Assembly (NCBI GenBank): GCA_947184155.2
Contig: CAMXCT020000434.1
Coordinates: 165,633-229,632 of the forward strand
Direction: 5' to 3'
Length of the DNA: 64,000 nucleotides
Source of the DNA: Cladocopium goreaui
Taxonomy: Eukaryota; Sar; Dinophyceae; Suessiales; Symbiodiniaceae
The notes below the pieces were generated by a model. That model was not told the DNA's origin, searched no databases, and was given only the letters and a program-made list of their open reading frames with translations. The position numbers and the translations under genes were made by a program. Position 1 is the first letter of the stretch, and every line of letters begins with the position of its first letter. This document shows, piece after piece, positions 1 to 10,295 of this stretch.

Positions 1-121
1 TATCATAAAAATTATCCAAAAATTAAAATATTAAGTATCGAATTTGTGTTTTATAGTTAAAAAATATAAAAAGAATTCAAAATATGGATTTTTTAAAATT
101 CGATATAATTCGGCTATTAAA

Positions 122-186
<65 letters not shown>

Positions 187-816
187 AAAAAAAATAAGAA
201 TCTTATAAAATGGGATATATAATAATCATATATAATAGTCAAATAAGGTATATTAAAAGCACGGCACAAAGATTTTAAATTATAATCGTCAAAGCTATAG
301 GACAACAAAAACGATCTATGCATAATTTAAATTTCGATTGATTGCCAAATCTGTTTTATTTTCCTTATTAATATTTCTGTGTTAAAATTCTTTTGGGGCT
401 CATCTTACTACGAAATAATCGTAAGTTGAGAGTCAAAAATGGTCTAAGGGTCCAAGCCATAAGTTAATATGACCCAATATGAATGGTAAAAGAGGGCTAT
501 AGGGTTTCCTATATGACCCAAAAACAATCCACATAAATTACTACAAAATGCAGTTCCAATTTTCAAATACTAAGTTAGAAAAATAAAAAACCGCTACAAG
601 ATATAGTGCATGCATGCTCGCTAATAACAAAATCCTAGGCACGACTCCATTTTTTGCATAAATTCTCTCCTCAAAATAGGATGGTATCCAGTACGTATTC
701 ACCCTATTAGCAAATATATTAAGAGATAATCTTGAAAATCTAAAGCTAATTAGATGAGGTAATCGGAACATTGCATTAGAAAGGAACAAAAAATAAAGTA
801 AAAGTCTTGTTACACT
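1..816. other. AT-rich left end, no gene recognised
   Basis: This stretch is visibly much richer in A and T than the rest of the window and stops where the duplicated unit begins at about 817. No open frame has convincing protein composition; a 100-codon minus-strand frame at 541-843 is hydrophobic and unsupported. It may be AT-rich intron or intergenic DNA, or an insertion whose left end lies outside the window. Confidence 0.5.
123..185. repeat. 63-base A homopolymer
   Basis: Sixty-three consecutive A, then a single C and eight more A. The length is unusual for a genomic homopolymer. It could be the A-tail of a plus-strand retroposed sequence lying to its left or an expanded microsatellite. 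Runs of this length are error-prone in sequencing, so the exact count is doubtful. Confidence 0.85.
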
Positions 817-1199
817 CTCCTCCAAAATGGCTCCCAGTTCCATTCAGCGCTGAATTGTTTCGAGTGGTTCCCGCACCTTTGGATTCCCGCAACATCCCGC
901 AACTGCTTTGATGCCCTGTAAAGCAAGTGCAATTGCCATTTGATCAAGGCATTGGTAGCTGGTAGTTCCTATAAAGTAGGCTCCACATGCATCGAAACAT
1001 CCTCCAAAATCCCAACCTTAGGGGCTTTCCAACAAATCTGCCAGGTTTTTGGGTGTCGGATTCTCAGACCCAACATGTGCCAACTGACAGTTCCGCCATC
1101 AAAATGACCAAAGATTATCAAAGGGGCAGGGGTCACATTCGCCACACATTCGCCCCTACCCCAAAAGGGGTCACATTCGCCCCTACCCAAGTATCCTTC

Positions 1200-1580
1200 C
1201 CATTGACTGTGTGATTCAACCTTTTACAGTACGACCTGGGGACAAGGGACTTTTAGGGGGTACTGGGGAACATTTAGGGGGGACTTGGGGACGTAGCTTA
1301 AGTCACTTCCCTCACCATTGAATATGTCACTCGACCTTTTAGGGTAAAACCTGGGGACACGGGACTTTTAGGGGGGACTGGGGAACATTTAGGGGGGACT
1401 TGGGGACATAGCTTAAGTCATTTCACTCACTATTGAATATGTCACTCGACCTTTTAGGGTAAAACTTTTAGGGGGGACTGGGGAACATTTAGGGGGGGAC
1501 TTGGGGTCATAGCCTACTGTAAGTCACTTCCATCCCTATTGAATATGACACTCAACCTTGTAGGGTAAGACCTGGGGACA
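1200..1580. repeat. Tandem repeat, about 120 bp unit, 3-4 copies
   Basis: Successive units contain AAGTCACTTCC, ATTGAATATGTCACTC, CCTTTTAGGGTAA and GGGGAACATTTAGGGGG in the same order, with deletions in the third and fourth copies. The array lies inside the TIR element at 1124-2377. Confidence 0.8.
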
Positions 1581-1589
1581 CGGGATGTT

Positions 1590-2200
1590 ATATTGAAATG
1601 GATGTTACAACGTACATCCAGAGCGTCTGGGAAGTTGATTGAAATGGCTGTTACAACGTAGCATCCACAGCATCTTGGAGTTGCTTGAAATGGATGTTAC
1701 AACGTAGCATCCAGAGCGTCCGGGAAGTTGATTGAAATGGATGTTGGAACGTAGCATCCGCAGCGTTTTCGAGTTGCTTGAAATGGATGTTATGCTGCAA
1801 CGTAGCATCCAGAGCGTCTTCGAAGTTGATTGAAATGGATGTTACAACGTAGCATCCAGAGCGTCCGGGAAGTTGATTGAAATGGATGTTGGAACGTCGC
1901 ATGCACAGCGTCTTGGAGTTGCTTGAAATGGATGTTATGTTGCAACGTAGCATCCAGAGCGTCTTCGAAGTTGATTGAAATGGATGTTACAACGTAGCAT
2001 CCAGAGCGTCTGGGAAGTTGATTGAAATGGCTGTTACAACGTAGCATCCACAGCGTCTTGGAGTTGCTTGAAATGGATGTTATGTTGCAACATAGCATCC
2101 AGTCCAGAGCGTCTTGGAACTGACTTCCAGGGCGTGTGGCAAGTTGATTGAAATGGATGTTACAACGAAAATTCCAGTGTCTTGGAGTTGCTTGAAAGCG
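1590..2200. repeat. Minisatellite, about 45 bp unit, over 10 copies
   Basis: The unit contains ATGTTACAACGTAGCATCCA, then GAGCGTCTGG and AAGTTGATTGAAATGG, alternating with a variant that has CTTGGAGTTGCTTGAAATGG, so a roughly 90-bp higher-order period is also visible. Long frames on the minus strand are a product of the repeat, not genes. Confidence 0.85.
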
Positions 2201-3295
2201 ATTTTCCAACATAACACGTGAAAATGACATTGCGAGGCTCTGAAACTGTTGCGCCTGCCACACAAAAGCAGGGGTCACATTCGCCCCTACCCTAGGGTCA
2301 CATTCGCCCCTACCCCCAACTGAGGTAGGGGCAAATGCGACCCCACATGAGGTAGGGGCAACTGCGACCCCCGTGCCTTATCAAAGATTGCAGGTGCTGC
2401 CGCCATTGTTTCTTCAGTCTCTTGCTCAGCTCCGCAGCTCCAGCGAAAGATCCTGGGTTTGCGAAACTTGATGGCTGTATATGACTGTGCTTTCCTAAAG
2501 GCTTCTGATAAGGTCCCCAGGATTTTCGGTTCCCAGGCTTGCCTTCCACCTGTCTTCAAAACTGTGAGCCTTCGAGCTAGTTGAAGATTCAAAGACTTTG
2601 GTGAACTCCTGGGGAAAAAAACAGAACAGAACCAACAGAACCCAACTGCATATCGACCCCCCAACACCTCGAACGTGGACCCTTCCCTCAACCCGGTCTT
2701 GATTCCCGCTGAGCATCTTAGCCCCTCGTCCCAAAGAGGTGCAGGGCGCGTTCACCTCTTTGGGGCAGCGGCAGAAGTGCTGATGTACCTCGCTAGGAGT
2801 GGTGGGGTTGGGGAGATCGCACATGGGATGGCTCAATCGTACCTTGGGACGGTGACCCAATGGCTGGTGAGTTTGAGGATCTAAACGCATCCAATGTCTC
2901 GCAAAAAGAATGTGAGTGGCAACATCCACATGTTACCCCACGAAGGGGTTAAATTTGAGGCCCCACAACCACCACCCAAGTTGCCCAAGTTTGATCTTCA
3001 TCCAAGCTGCATGAGGCAAGCTATCAAACTCATAGCACTCTTTGGCCTCGAAGCCACCCCGGGCATCTTCAAACATCGAACAACATTTGTCACCTCACCG
3101 TGCCAAACAGTTCCCACTTTCAGTAGCCTTAAATCACCTGATGTAAAGTATCTACTGATTCCAACGAACTTTGAATCTTAAATTCATACAAGAGTACGCT
3201 TCACGCCTCACACCCCATTTCTGTTCTTGTTTGCGGTTAGCTTATCCAATGACGAACAGCCCACAGCTTGAGCCGTTGAAGCCACGAGGAGGTGC

Positions 3296-3379
3296 CTCCA
3301 GCATCACCCACAACTGCACTGCCCGGATGGCCGCATCGCCCCAGCGGTAGAGCCACCCGCCCCAGGAGTCAATGCAGTC
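3296..3379 (-). pseudogene. GT15-like glycosyltransferase exon, copy A (splice acceptor lost)
   Basis: This is the copy A counterpart of the exon at 19917-20003. It encodes the run D-S-W-G-G-W-L-Y-R-W-G-D-A, matching the GG..Y.RWGDA motif of GT15 (Kre2/Mnt1-type) mannosyltransferases. It is one codon shorter than copy B (one Trp missing). On the minus strand the intron end is TTGG instead of AAAAAG, so the acceptor AG is lost, and the donor side reads GAG|GCACC (GC donor) where copy B has GAG|GTACC. The exon is therefore probably not spliced correctly. Confidence 0.55.
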
Positions 3380-3790
3380 CCCAAGGTGAATCGAATACAC
3401 CAGAAAATGTGGGAAATCTACAGGAAACATCATAGGAACATCCATAGGAAAATCTATGAACATCTATGAACATCTATGAACATCCATGAACATCTACAGG
3501 AAGAACATTGAACAAATCATGGTTTCTTATAGTTAAGACGGAACGTCTACAGCAAACCATGGAGTTCGCCAGCACGTATGGGGGCTTCCCGCAGCCCCTT
3601 CAACCAATTCTGGGACGAATGGGATCTGGTATGAGCCACCAAGAGATGAACCACGAACGACTAAACATGGGTATGTTGATACAATCATTGCTTTCTCCTT
3701 CCTGACATCCGCCATATTATATTTGTGGCTGTTGGGATGGCCCCAATAGAAGTCGGACGGCAGGACAGCTTGGGTGCCCGGGCCGTAAAC

Positions 3791-3849
3791 CTCCGCAGAG
3801 CGTCTGTGTGGAAGCTGTGCAGAATTATCATCTCCTGCATGCTCAAGTG
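3791..3849 (-). pseudogene. GT15-like glycosyltransferase upstream exon, copy A
   Basis: Counterpart of the exon at 28868-28932, shorter by six bases (two codons, in frame). On the minus strand it is bounded by TTCTCAG| and GGAG|GTTTAC. It encodes S-F-H-T-D-A-L-R-R, where copy B has S-F-R-T-D-A-L-R-R. Because the next exon's acceptor is broken, the gene copy is called a pseudogene. Confidence 0.5.
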
Positions 3850-3923
3850 CTGAGAAGTTCAACGATCAAAGAATACATCTTCACCGGGTTGAGATTCAAA
3901 TCCTTGTTTTTGCTGGTTAAACA

Positions 3924-4150
3924 AGCTCGTTACATTGCATGTCAATCCCTACCCATCCACCCTTATTGGATGAAGCCAGCAGCAGCAGACACCTTTTGAC
4001 GAATGGTGGAAAGGTCGCAGGTACACAGACCAGCATACAAGGACAAGGGGGAAAGTAGGCTGTGACCTGACACAGACAGCACTACACAAGCACACCACCA
4101 CGGGGTTACAAGCACAGGTAACCAAGTGTACCTGCCCCTAAGACAACACC
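3924..4150 (-). repeat. Split direct repeat B2 (element 3' end)
   Basis: A 227-base copy of B1 at 4368-4584, differing mainly by a ten-base tandem insertion near 3950. Its outer end abuts AAACA at the host junction, its inner end reads AGACAACACC. About 25 G/C-rich bases separate it from A2. Confidence 0.85.
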
Positions 4151-4176
4151 ACCCAAGATGGGCAAGGGCGGGCGGG

Positions 4177-4362
4177 AGACAAAAAACACCAGACACCCGA
4201 GCAGTTCTCACACACCACTAGTCCAAGCTGCACACTGGCAGCTTGAGCCAAAATGGCATGTGGGAACTGCAAGATCGACCACGCTGGGAGGTGGTGTGTT
4301 AAACCTCCCACCCACAACCATGCAATTTCACTCGCAATGTTCTTACATACATTTGTATTTCA
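4177..4362 (-). repeat. Split direct repeat A2
   Basis: Direct repeat of A1, which lies at 12160-12190 plus 13153-13307. A2 is uninterrupted and shows the pre-insertion state of the LINE target, with a single GACACCCGAGCAGTTC at 4192-4207. It ends at the AAACA core (4363-4367) joining A2 to B1. Confidence 0.85.
4242..4257 (-). other. Dinoflagellate spliced-leader relic in A2
   Basis: The plus strand CTTGAGCCAAAATGGC is the exact reverse complement of the last 16 bases of the conserved 22-base dinoflagellate spliced leader (…GCCATTTTGGCTCAAG). It is in the element's sense orientation. The next six leader bases toward the 5' end do not match, and no GT donor follows, so this is not an SL RNA gene. 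The likely source is reverse transcription of a trans-spliced transcript. Confidence 0.7.
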
Positions 4363-4367
4363 AAACA

Positions 4368-4584
4368 AGCTCGTTACATTGCATGTCAATCCACCCTTAT
4401 TGGATGAAGCCAGCAGCAGCAGACACCTTTTGACGAATGGTGGAAAGGTCGCAGGTACACAGACCAGCATACAAGGACAAGGGGGAAAGTAGGCTGTGAC
4501 CTGACACAGACAGCACTACACAAGCACAACACCACGGGGTTACAAGCACAGGTAACCAAGTGTACCTGCCCCTAAGACAACACC
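4368..4584 (-). repeat. Split direct repeat B1
   Basis: A 217-base copy of B2, starting AGCTCGTTACATTGCATG and ending CCTAAGACAACACC on the plus strand. It directly follows the recombinase ORF downstream end and joins A2 through AAACA. Confidence 0.85.
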
Positions 4585-4836
4585 TTTACCTTGCCACCCG
4601 TCCCTTCAGCGGCTTCTGTGCTGCCTTTTTCTCTCTTTCTACTCAAAGCGTCTCTATGTTACTGTGGGACTTTGTCACCACGAAAAGGGGATAGAGCTGT
4701 CGATGAAGTCCTCGGCAATCATGTCTGGCCTGCACTTCGAACAAATGGCGACAGCTTCTCCTACCTGTTCCCTCGCCGACAGAGGCTTTGCCAGCCTTCC
4801 CGCGGCAGCCCATCTCCAGCCACCACACCGGGTGAC

Positions 4837-6162
4837 CTAGTTGAGCGGATTGCCAACCCACTCACTGCTGTCACTCTTCGCGGTGGCATGCACCATGAGA
4901 GTGGACAGGTTCAGGACCAGTTTCGGTCTGGCTTGGTCCCTGATTTCCTGTACCATGGTTCTTGTATTTTGATCGTTGGTCCTGACCTCGGTCTTGACCA
5001 GTTCGATCATTTTTTGTATCTCTTCAAATTTGGCGGTTTGCTCCAGGGTTTTGCGTGCCACTCCTTCCCACGTAGTTAAGGCCACTTTGTTCTCGGGCAT
5101 CTCCTCCAAAGCGTCCTCCACATAGCCTTGGACCGCACTGGATCCCCAACGGCCGAGCCATTGGACCATTGCTAACGGGTGACCATGCCTCTTGACAGCG
5201 TCCTTGGCCCCTGACCTTCTTAAAGAGTGGCCCGTTACCCTTTCAAAGTTCAGGGCTGCCAGTCTGTGCTTTGCGAGGTTGACTGACTTGCAGGCTTCCT
5301 CGGCATCCTTTCTCAGAGCCGCTATCATTGCCTCTTTGCTTACCATCAGGGCGGGACACCCAACTTGTCCAACCACGGTAAACTCTCTCAACTCCTCTTC
5401 CTCCTAGCCCATGCCCCGAAGAACTTTGGTTCTTCCCGCCATGACCTTCACCGTGGCGTGAAAGGGGCAGTCTATTTCGCCTTCCTCTTCCGGCGGCCAC
5501 GAGCAAACGCACGATCTTGTGCGCCTCGCTCCCTTTCCTGCCGGGTCAGTCTTTGACATAGAAAGGAGCAACGTGACCTCTCTTCTTTCCAGGTCTAGTG
5601 AAGCAGACCCCATCAAGAGGTGTGCGAGCTCTGTTTCTCGCAGCAAGAACGCAGAGCCCATTCCCCAAAGCTCCGGTCCTGCTTGTGGCTGCATTTGGCT
5701 TCGAGTGAAGCCATGCCGACCTGCCTCCTGCCATACCCTCCATAGCTTCGGGGGTATCTCTTCGGCCTTCACCACAGGGCCAAGAGCTCTGGTCAGAGCC
5801 CTCTCTGCGTCTTGCATCGCCAGGTCCAAGGATGAGTCCCATTGATAACCTTTTCGCAGATGCACTTGTTTTGCTTCCGCCAGGTACGTCGCCCCTGAGG
5901 CGAAGTCGGCCGCCCGCAAGACCGCGGCCACTTCCCCGATCACTGCAGGGGTAAGTGGAAATGGCTCCAAGTTTCTTGCCTCGGCGATCTGCACCACCAA
6001 CCTGGCCTTGCTTTCTTTGGCAATCGCTGTTGACTTTGCATAGACCAGCTCCCCATAGTTGATTCTCGCCTGCTTCATCAGATCTTCCGAGGCGGCGACC
6101 ACCAAAGCCTTTGCCGCCGACCCCCTCGCCCTTGTTTTGGGCGGTGCCACCACAGGGCCCAT
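4837..6162 (-). pseudogene. Tyrosine recombinase of the YR retrotransposon (amber-interrupted)
   Basis: This site-specific recombinase would integrate the circular cDNA by strand exchange through a 3'-phosphotyrosine. Read from ATG at 6162: an N-terminal helical core-binding region (about residues 70-130), the first catalytic Arg in L-L-R-E-T-E-L (R175), a beta-hairpin Lys in M-S-K-T-D (K204), then an in-frame TAG at 5406-5404. The same frame continues to 4837 with H-S-L-R (His and second Arg of the HxxR box), the G-R-W box and the nucleophile Tyr in Q-G-Y-V-E-D. All catalytic residues of the family are present on the two sides of one stop. The stop precedes GAG GAA GAG and is probably a point mutation, although the Gag stop has the same TAG-GAG context. 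The C-terminal tail is coiled-coil-like. Confidence 0.8.
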
Positions 6163-7146
6163 GGTCCTCGCGGCGTGGTAGGTGCCCTGAGCTCCACCGG
6201 CTCCAAGCGGTGCCCCTCGCTGGGTAGCGTTCTCCTCCTCTTTACACTTTTGCCTTCGTCATCTGACAAGGCCGCTTCGTCCTCTTTGGGCTCCGCTTTG
6301 ACAACTGACCTGTCCACATCCGCCAATGTGCTCCCTTCCCCGTGCGGGTGAAGATCGCTACTTCCGGCTGACGGGAGCCCCATTTCGTCTTTTGCCTCAT
6401 CATCATTTCCCGGAGGCTTGGCTGCGGCATAGGCTTTCATCACTGAGAAAGGCATCACTGGCCTTTCTCCGTGAAGCGCACAATCCTTCCGCTTTACCTC
6501 GGCCCACCAGGCCATTTCGAGGTGGCGTCCTTTGTCACCCAAGATCCTCTCTGCCAGTGCACCCGCCAAGTCATTCTCTGTTTCCATCCCAGGCTGCGCT
6601 AGCATAGCACTTCTCTTTCCAACAGCACACTACTAGCTTCGCCTGTTCTTCCGACTCATCTGACCCGCAGGCACACTCCAGGCAGATCCACTTAAAGGGT
6701 GCTGTATGCATTCTTGTAATGCACGCACCACACAGCTCGATACCGCACCTGTTGCAGTACCCAATTACTGGCTTCCTGGAGCAGAGCCGACATACCCTCT
6801 GGGCCAATGCCGACCACGGATCGAAGCCATCGTTCTTGGGAAGGCGCACTGGCCCATTGGCGTAGTCTTCACGGGACGCCGTCACTTCTTTCTGCCTTGA
6901 GTTGAATCTTTCTGCGACCAGATCTGCCTTCCTTTTCGACAGCTGCTTTTGCGACGGGCGATCTCTACCTCCCGCGCCTGCAAACCTCCTCTGCTGGCTT
7001 GCTGGAAGCAGCCGCGCGGCCCACATATCTATTCTGAGAGCAAGAACCACAGCAGCGCTACTGCACCGAACAGCGCTGCCACCAGGTAGGAGACTACCTG
7101 ACCCACGAAACCGCGCACTGGCGGGCGAGGGTATGCGCTGAAACAC
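6078..7146 (-). pseudogene. Zinc-finger and linker region upstream of the recombinase (frameshifted)
   Basis: Two overlapping minus-strand frames, 7146-6571 and 6605-6078, read as one protein broken by a frame change near 6600. The first part holds a cysteine cluster with four C-x2-C pairs and a His (…C-R-L-C…C-N-R-C…C-G-A-C…C-L-E-C), like a small RING, B-box or PHD-type zinc-binding fold. The second is acidic and Lys/Arg-rich (a likely nuclear localisation run K-R-R-R) and leads, after another frame change near 6170, into the recombinase. It probably forms the N-terminal half of the recombinase ORF. The exact family of the finger is not identified. Confidence 0.55.
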
Positions 7147-7479
7147 AAGGTGTGTAGGGCTGCTATGTTGCCCCGATGTGTGGCGCTGCCTCTCGGCATT
7201 CGCGGTGGCTGCACGGTGCCACGTGACTACTGGGCTTGGGCATAAAAGAAACTGCAGACCAGTGCTTGCTATGCCCTTGGATCAACTACAAATCTGAGAT
7301 CCTAAAGAGCGAAATGAAGAAACACTAAAATGAAGGAGGAAGAATTTTGAAAGGGGGGACAACCCTGTGTGGAGCCTACCAGAGGCCAACAACACTGCCA
7401 CACCTTTGACTCGAGTCTCCCTCACGTCCCTCTGGGAGCCGCTTTCCTTTTCCCTGCCTACACCTCTGCTTCGAGAGGT

Positions 7480-10295
7480 TTAGGTAACGTTCCACCAGGT
7501 TTCTCTTGAACCTGTGTCAAGGCGCGTCACAGGCACCAAAAGTGCGGGCACAGCCGCACCACGGGACAGCCGACTCAGGGCATCTGCCAAGTAATTGGCG
7601 GCCGATCGGACATGGTTACCTTGCCGCAGGTCAATGTCAAATTGACGAAGCACACAGGCCAGTTCTGCAGCTACGGTTACCATACCTGGTGAGGAGGCCC
7701 GAAGATTTAAAGCCGTATGCAGGACGCCTGTGTTGTCAGTCGTCAGGTGCACAGCCTGACTTGCGATCTGAGGCCCAAACAGCTTGGCTGAAATGGCCAC
7801 TGCCAACAGCTCCCACTCGGATTGCCAGGCTGGGTCTCCTGTTTTGGCCCCCAGCAGCGCCAAATCCCATTCTTGGATTTCGTCTGCCCACCAGGCGACT
7901 GGCTGCCGGCCATACCATAATATACCCCCAAATCCAAACACTGATGCATCTGTCTGTATTTGCCACAGTGAACGCGGGCGCCAATGGAAGGTGGCATTCA
8001 GGGAGCTGCATTGAGTCATCCTGTGCAATGTGCTTAGCGCCAAGTACACCTGCTTCATGAACACCAAATTCTTGCGCTCTCTGGCACGCTTTGTCACCCT
8101 GGCTTCGCATTCGGTGACGCACCCCCAGATCATTCCAACCCAAGGCCTGGCCAGCTTGACAATTGATGTGAGCCAACCTAGTAGTCCAGCCATCGACCTG
8201 AGTAGTTGAACGGGGACTACTCCTTTGTGCTGTAGTAGTTCTTCCAGAGCCCTTTGGAGCTTTTCCAGCTTCTCTGGCGAGAGTTGCGCCACCAAACAGC
8301 CGTCTTTCAGCTGCAGCTGGAATCCGATCCACTGTACGGTGGTCCCTAGCTGCATCTTGTTCCAACTCAGTTGGCAACCCAAGGCCTGCCACAGCAGGAG
8401 TGGTATCGCCAGGTTCACTGACCTTGCCAAGGCATCTGGTCCCTTGACCACGAGTAAGGGATCGTCCACATAGCAGTGTATGCGGACGGTATCCCAGCAG
8501 GCCGCCTGTGAAAGCCTCACCAGGGCTGCGGCCAGCCTTGACCACAACAGCGGCCCGCAGGCCAGGCCGAACGCAACTACTTCTAAGATGTAGTAGACAG
8601 ACCCACTGGCCTTGACTACTACATGTTTGCGCTCCCTGGGCGCCAGTCGGCATTGGTAGAAGGCATCGCGGAAGTCGTTTACTGCGAGGTGAACGACTGC
8701 ATTGTTTTCCTCTTGCATCATTGTGGCCCAGTCGTTTGCGACGTCGCTCACTCGCGGGAGAACGACCCGCTGCCTGATGCACATCAACCCGTTTATGCCA
8801 GATCGGCGGCAATCGACCACCAATGGGGTCTTCACGCCCCCTCCCGGCGCGTGTTGCATAGCCCGCTTCGGCCACTCGCTCCAATTCTTCTAGAGCTGCT
8901 GGCCCTGCCTCCTGGAAGGACTTGTAATTTTCTGCTTGGTCTACATCGCACCAGTCGGTAAGCAGTGGGAACTGTCTTGATAGTTCCACAGCTTTTGTAT
9001 CCCCCTCTGTCACTGGGAATACGTTGTTTGTTGACTCCAAGCTCCTTTTCTATTCCCAGCGGGAAACCTTCTCTCAGCCAATTTGCCACATCCTTCTCTG
9101 GGTCGTGGCTCATTTTCAACAAACTTTCCAAGAGAGTCACTCGTATCGGAGAGGGGGCTTCCGGTTTTACTCCTGCCAGCGATGACAACGCACTGGCTGC
9201 CGCTTCCACAGTATCTTCGTGAAAACCTGTGAATGGCGCCCCCGACGCCAGTGCATGCAACTCCCGAGTGTTCCCCTTGATGACCCCCAAGAGCACATGA
9301 CGCACACTGGCGCCCACCTTCCACGCTGCGGCTTTGCTCTGGATGGCGCCATAGGGGTTCCTCAGCCCCCCTACTGCCTGGTTGTTTTCCATCTCTCTCC
9401 TTTCTCGGTTGCTTGCTGGCTGCTTTGACTGTACCTCTGGCCGCACTGCTCTGAGTGCGTTCCCTTCCACTCTGATGGCTTTCTTTTGCAACGTCACCAG
9501 TCCTTCCTCCGTCTTCAAGAAGCGGACAAGTGACTGCGCCCATGCCCAGCAGAGTCCAGTGGGGTACTCGGCTGCCAAAGCAGTTTTCCACACTTCCCTG
9601 GGAGGATCGAAGAAATAGTCCAGGGTCCTTCCAGCCAGCCCTCCTGGCATATGTTCGTGGGGTCGAGCTTCCACGCACCTGGCACAGACGTCCGTCATCC
9701 AAACTGCGTCTGTAAGAATACCAGTCGGCTTTTTGGTCTCTGCTCCATACGGGCATTGGTCGAGCCCCACCTTTCTCATTCTTTTCATATGCCTCTCTAA
9801 CGTTGGTTGCTCCCAGATGAACGAGTCCTCTGGGTTCTCCAGCGAGGCGGTGTTTCTTGCCGCCTGAGCTTCGTCTAACAGGACCGCCGTTCTCTCGACG
9901 ATTTTGTTGCCTTCCACAGTCAAAGGGTCTCCCCAGCCCTCTGGCTGTGCCTGAGACCGAACAACTTTGGTGGCCCCGAACTTGTCCGACCTCCGTGCCT
10001 TTGTGAAAGACTTGCAAGGAGGCGCCAAGTGAGTGTGGTCTGCTTCTCTGACCCATGCTCTTGCCCTTTCGAAATCCTCGTCCACCAAGATATCCCAACT
10101 TGTGGTCCAAGAGTCTTGGTGGTTCATAACTTCGACCAATTCTCCACCAGCCAATTCGACGGCCCCCGAAAATCCTGCTTGCCCGGCAAACAGCTCCAGA
10201 AATTTGAAGCGCCGGACGCTTGACCCTTCCAGCCCCCTTTCCACGCCAACACTGGGCGCGCCGGAGGCGGAGCTTTGCAGGACGGGGGCTACCTC
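7480..10295 (-). pseudogene. MTase-like domain fused to reverse transcriptase/RNase H (YR retrotransposon Pol)
   Basis: One long coding region in three frames (frame changes near 9045 and 8865). It follows the Gag stop in the same frame and has no ATG before its first motif. From 10244: motif F-L-E-L-F-A-G-Q-A-G (SAM binding, residues 15-24), A-P-P-C with the presumed catalytic Cys at residue 77, S-L-E-N-P (like motif VI E-N-V), and C-P-Y-G…K-K-P-T; together these resemble a C5-cytosine methyltransferase. The RT part starts about 9040 and holds catalytic Asp in N-D-F-R-D-A-F and Y-V-D-D (8472-8461). RNase H follows with D (T-D-A-S), E (S-E-W-E), D (T-D-N-T) and L-A-D-A-L-S-R at its end. Whether the MT domain is active is unknown. 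Confidence 0.8.

Larger units (their letters stand above)
1124..2377. mobile_element. Non-autonomous TIR element carrying minisatellites
   Basis: Copy B has an uninterrupted TTATCAAAG at 19001-19009. In copy A this 9-mer is at 1115-1123 and again at 2378-2386, flanking 1254 inserted bases, which is a classical 9-bp target-site duplication. The ends are imperfect inverted repeats: the left begins GGGCAGGGGTCACATTCGCC and the reverse complement of the right begins GGCACGGGGGTCGCAGTTGC. The motif GGGTCACATTCGCCCCTACC recurs near both ends in either orientation. No transposase is present. The interior is two tandem arrays. A 9-bp duplication fits Mutator-like elements, but the superfamily is not proven. 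Confidence 0.8.

Noticed and set aside
1605-2278. Repetitive minus-strand proteins rich in H-F-N-Q-L
   Set aside because: Minisatellite translations inside a TIR element; no domain.
2287-2929. Minus-strand ORFs conserved in copy B (19118-19819)
   Set aside because: Similarity follows from the duplication; frames differ by indels between copies and show no domain, so coding is unsupported.
3959-4584. CRISPR-like or simple tandem repeat
   Set aside because: The two ~220-bp units are the B1/B2 split direct repeats of the YR element separated by A2, not an array.
7736-8856. Second long frame over the RT region
   Set aside because: Only its first ~60 codons (9040-8860) look real; the rest is a shadow after a frameshift into the RT frame.
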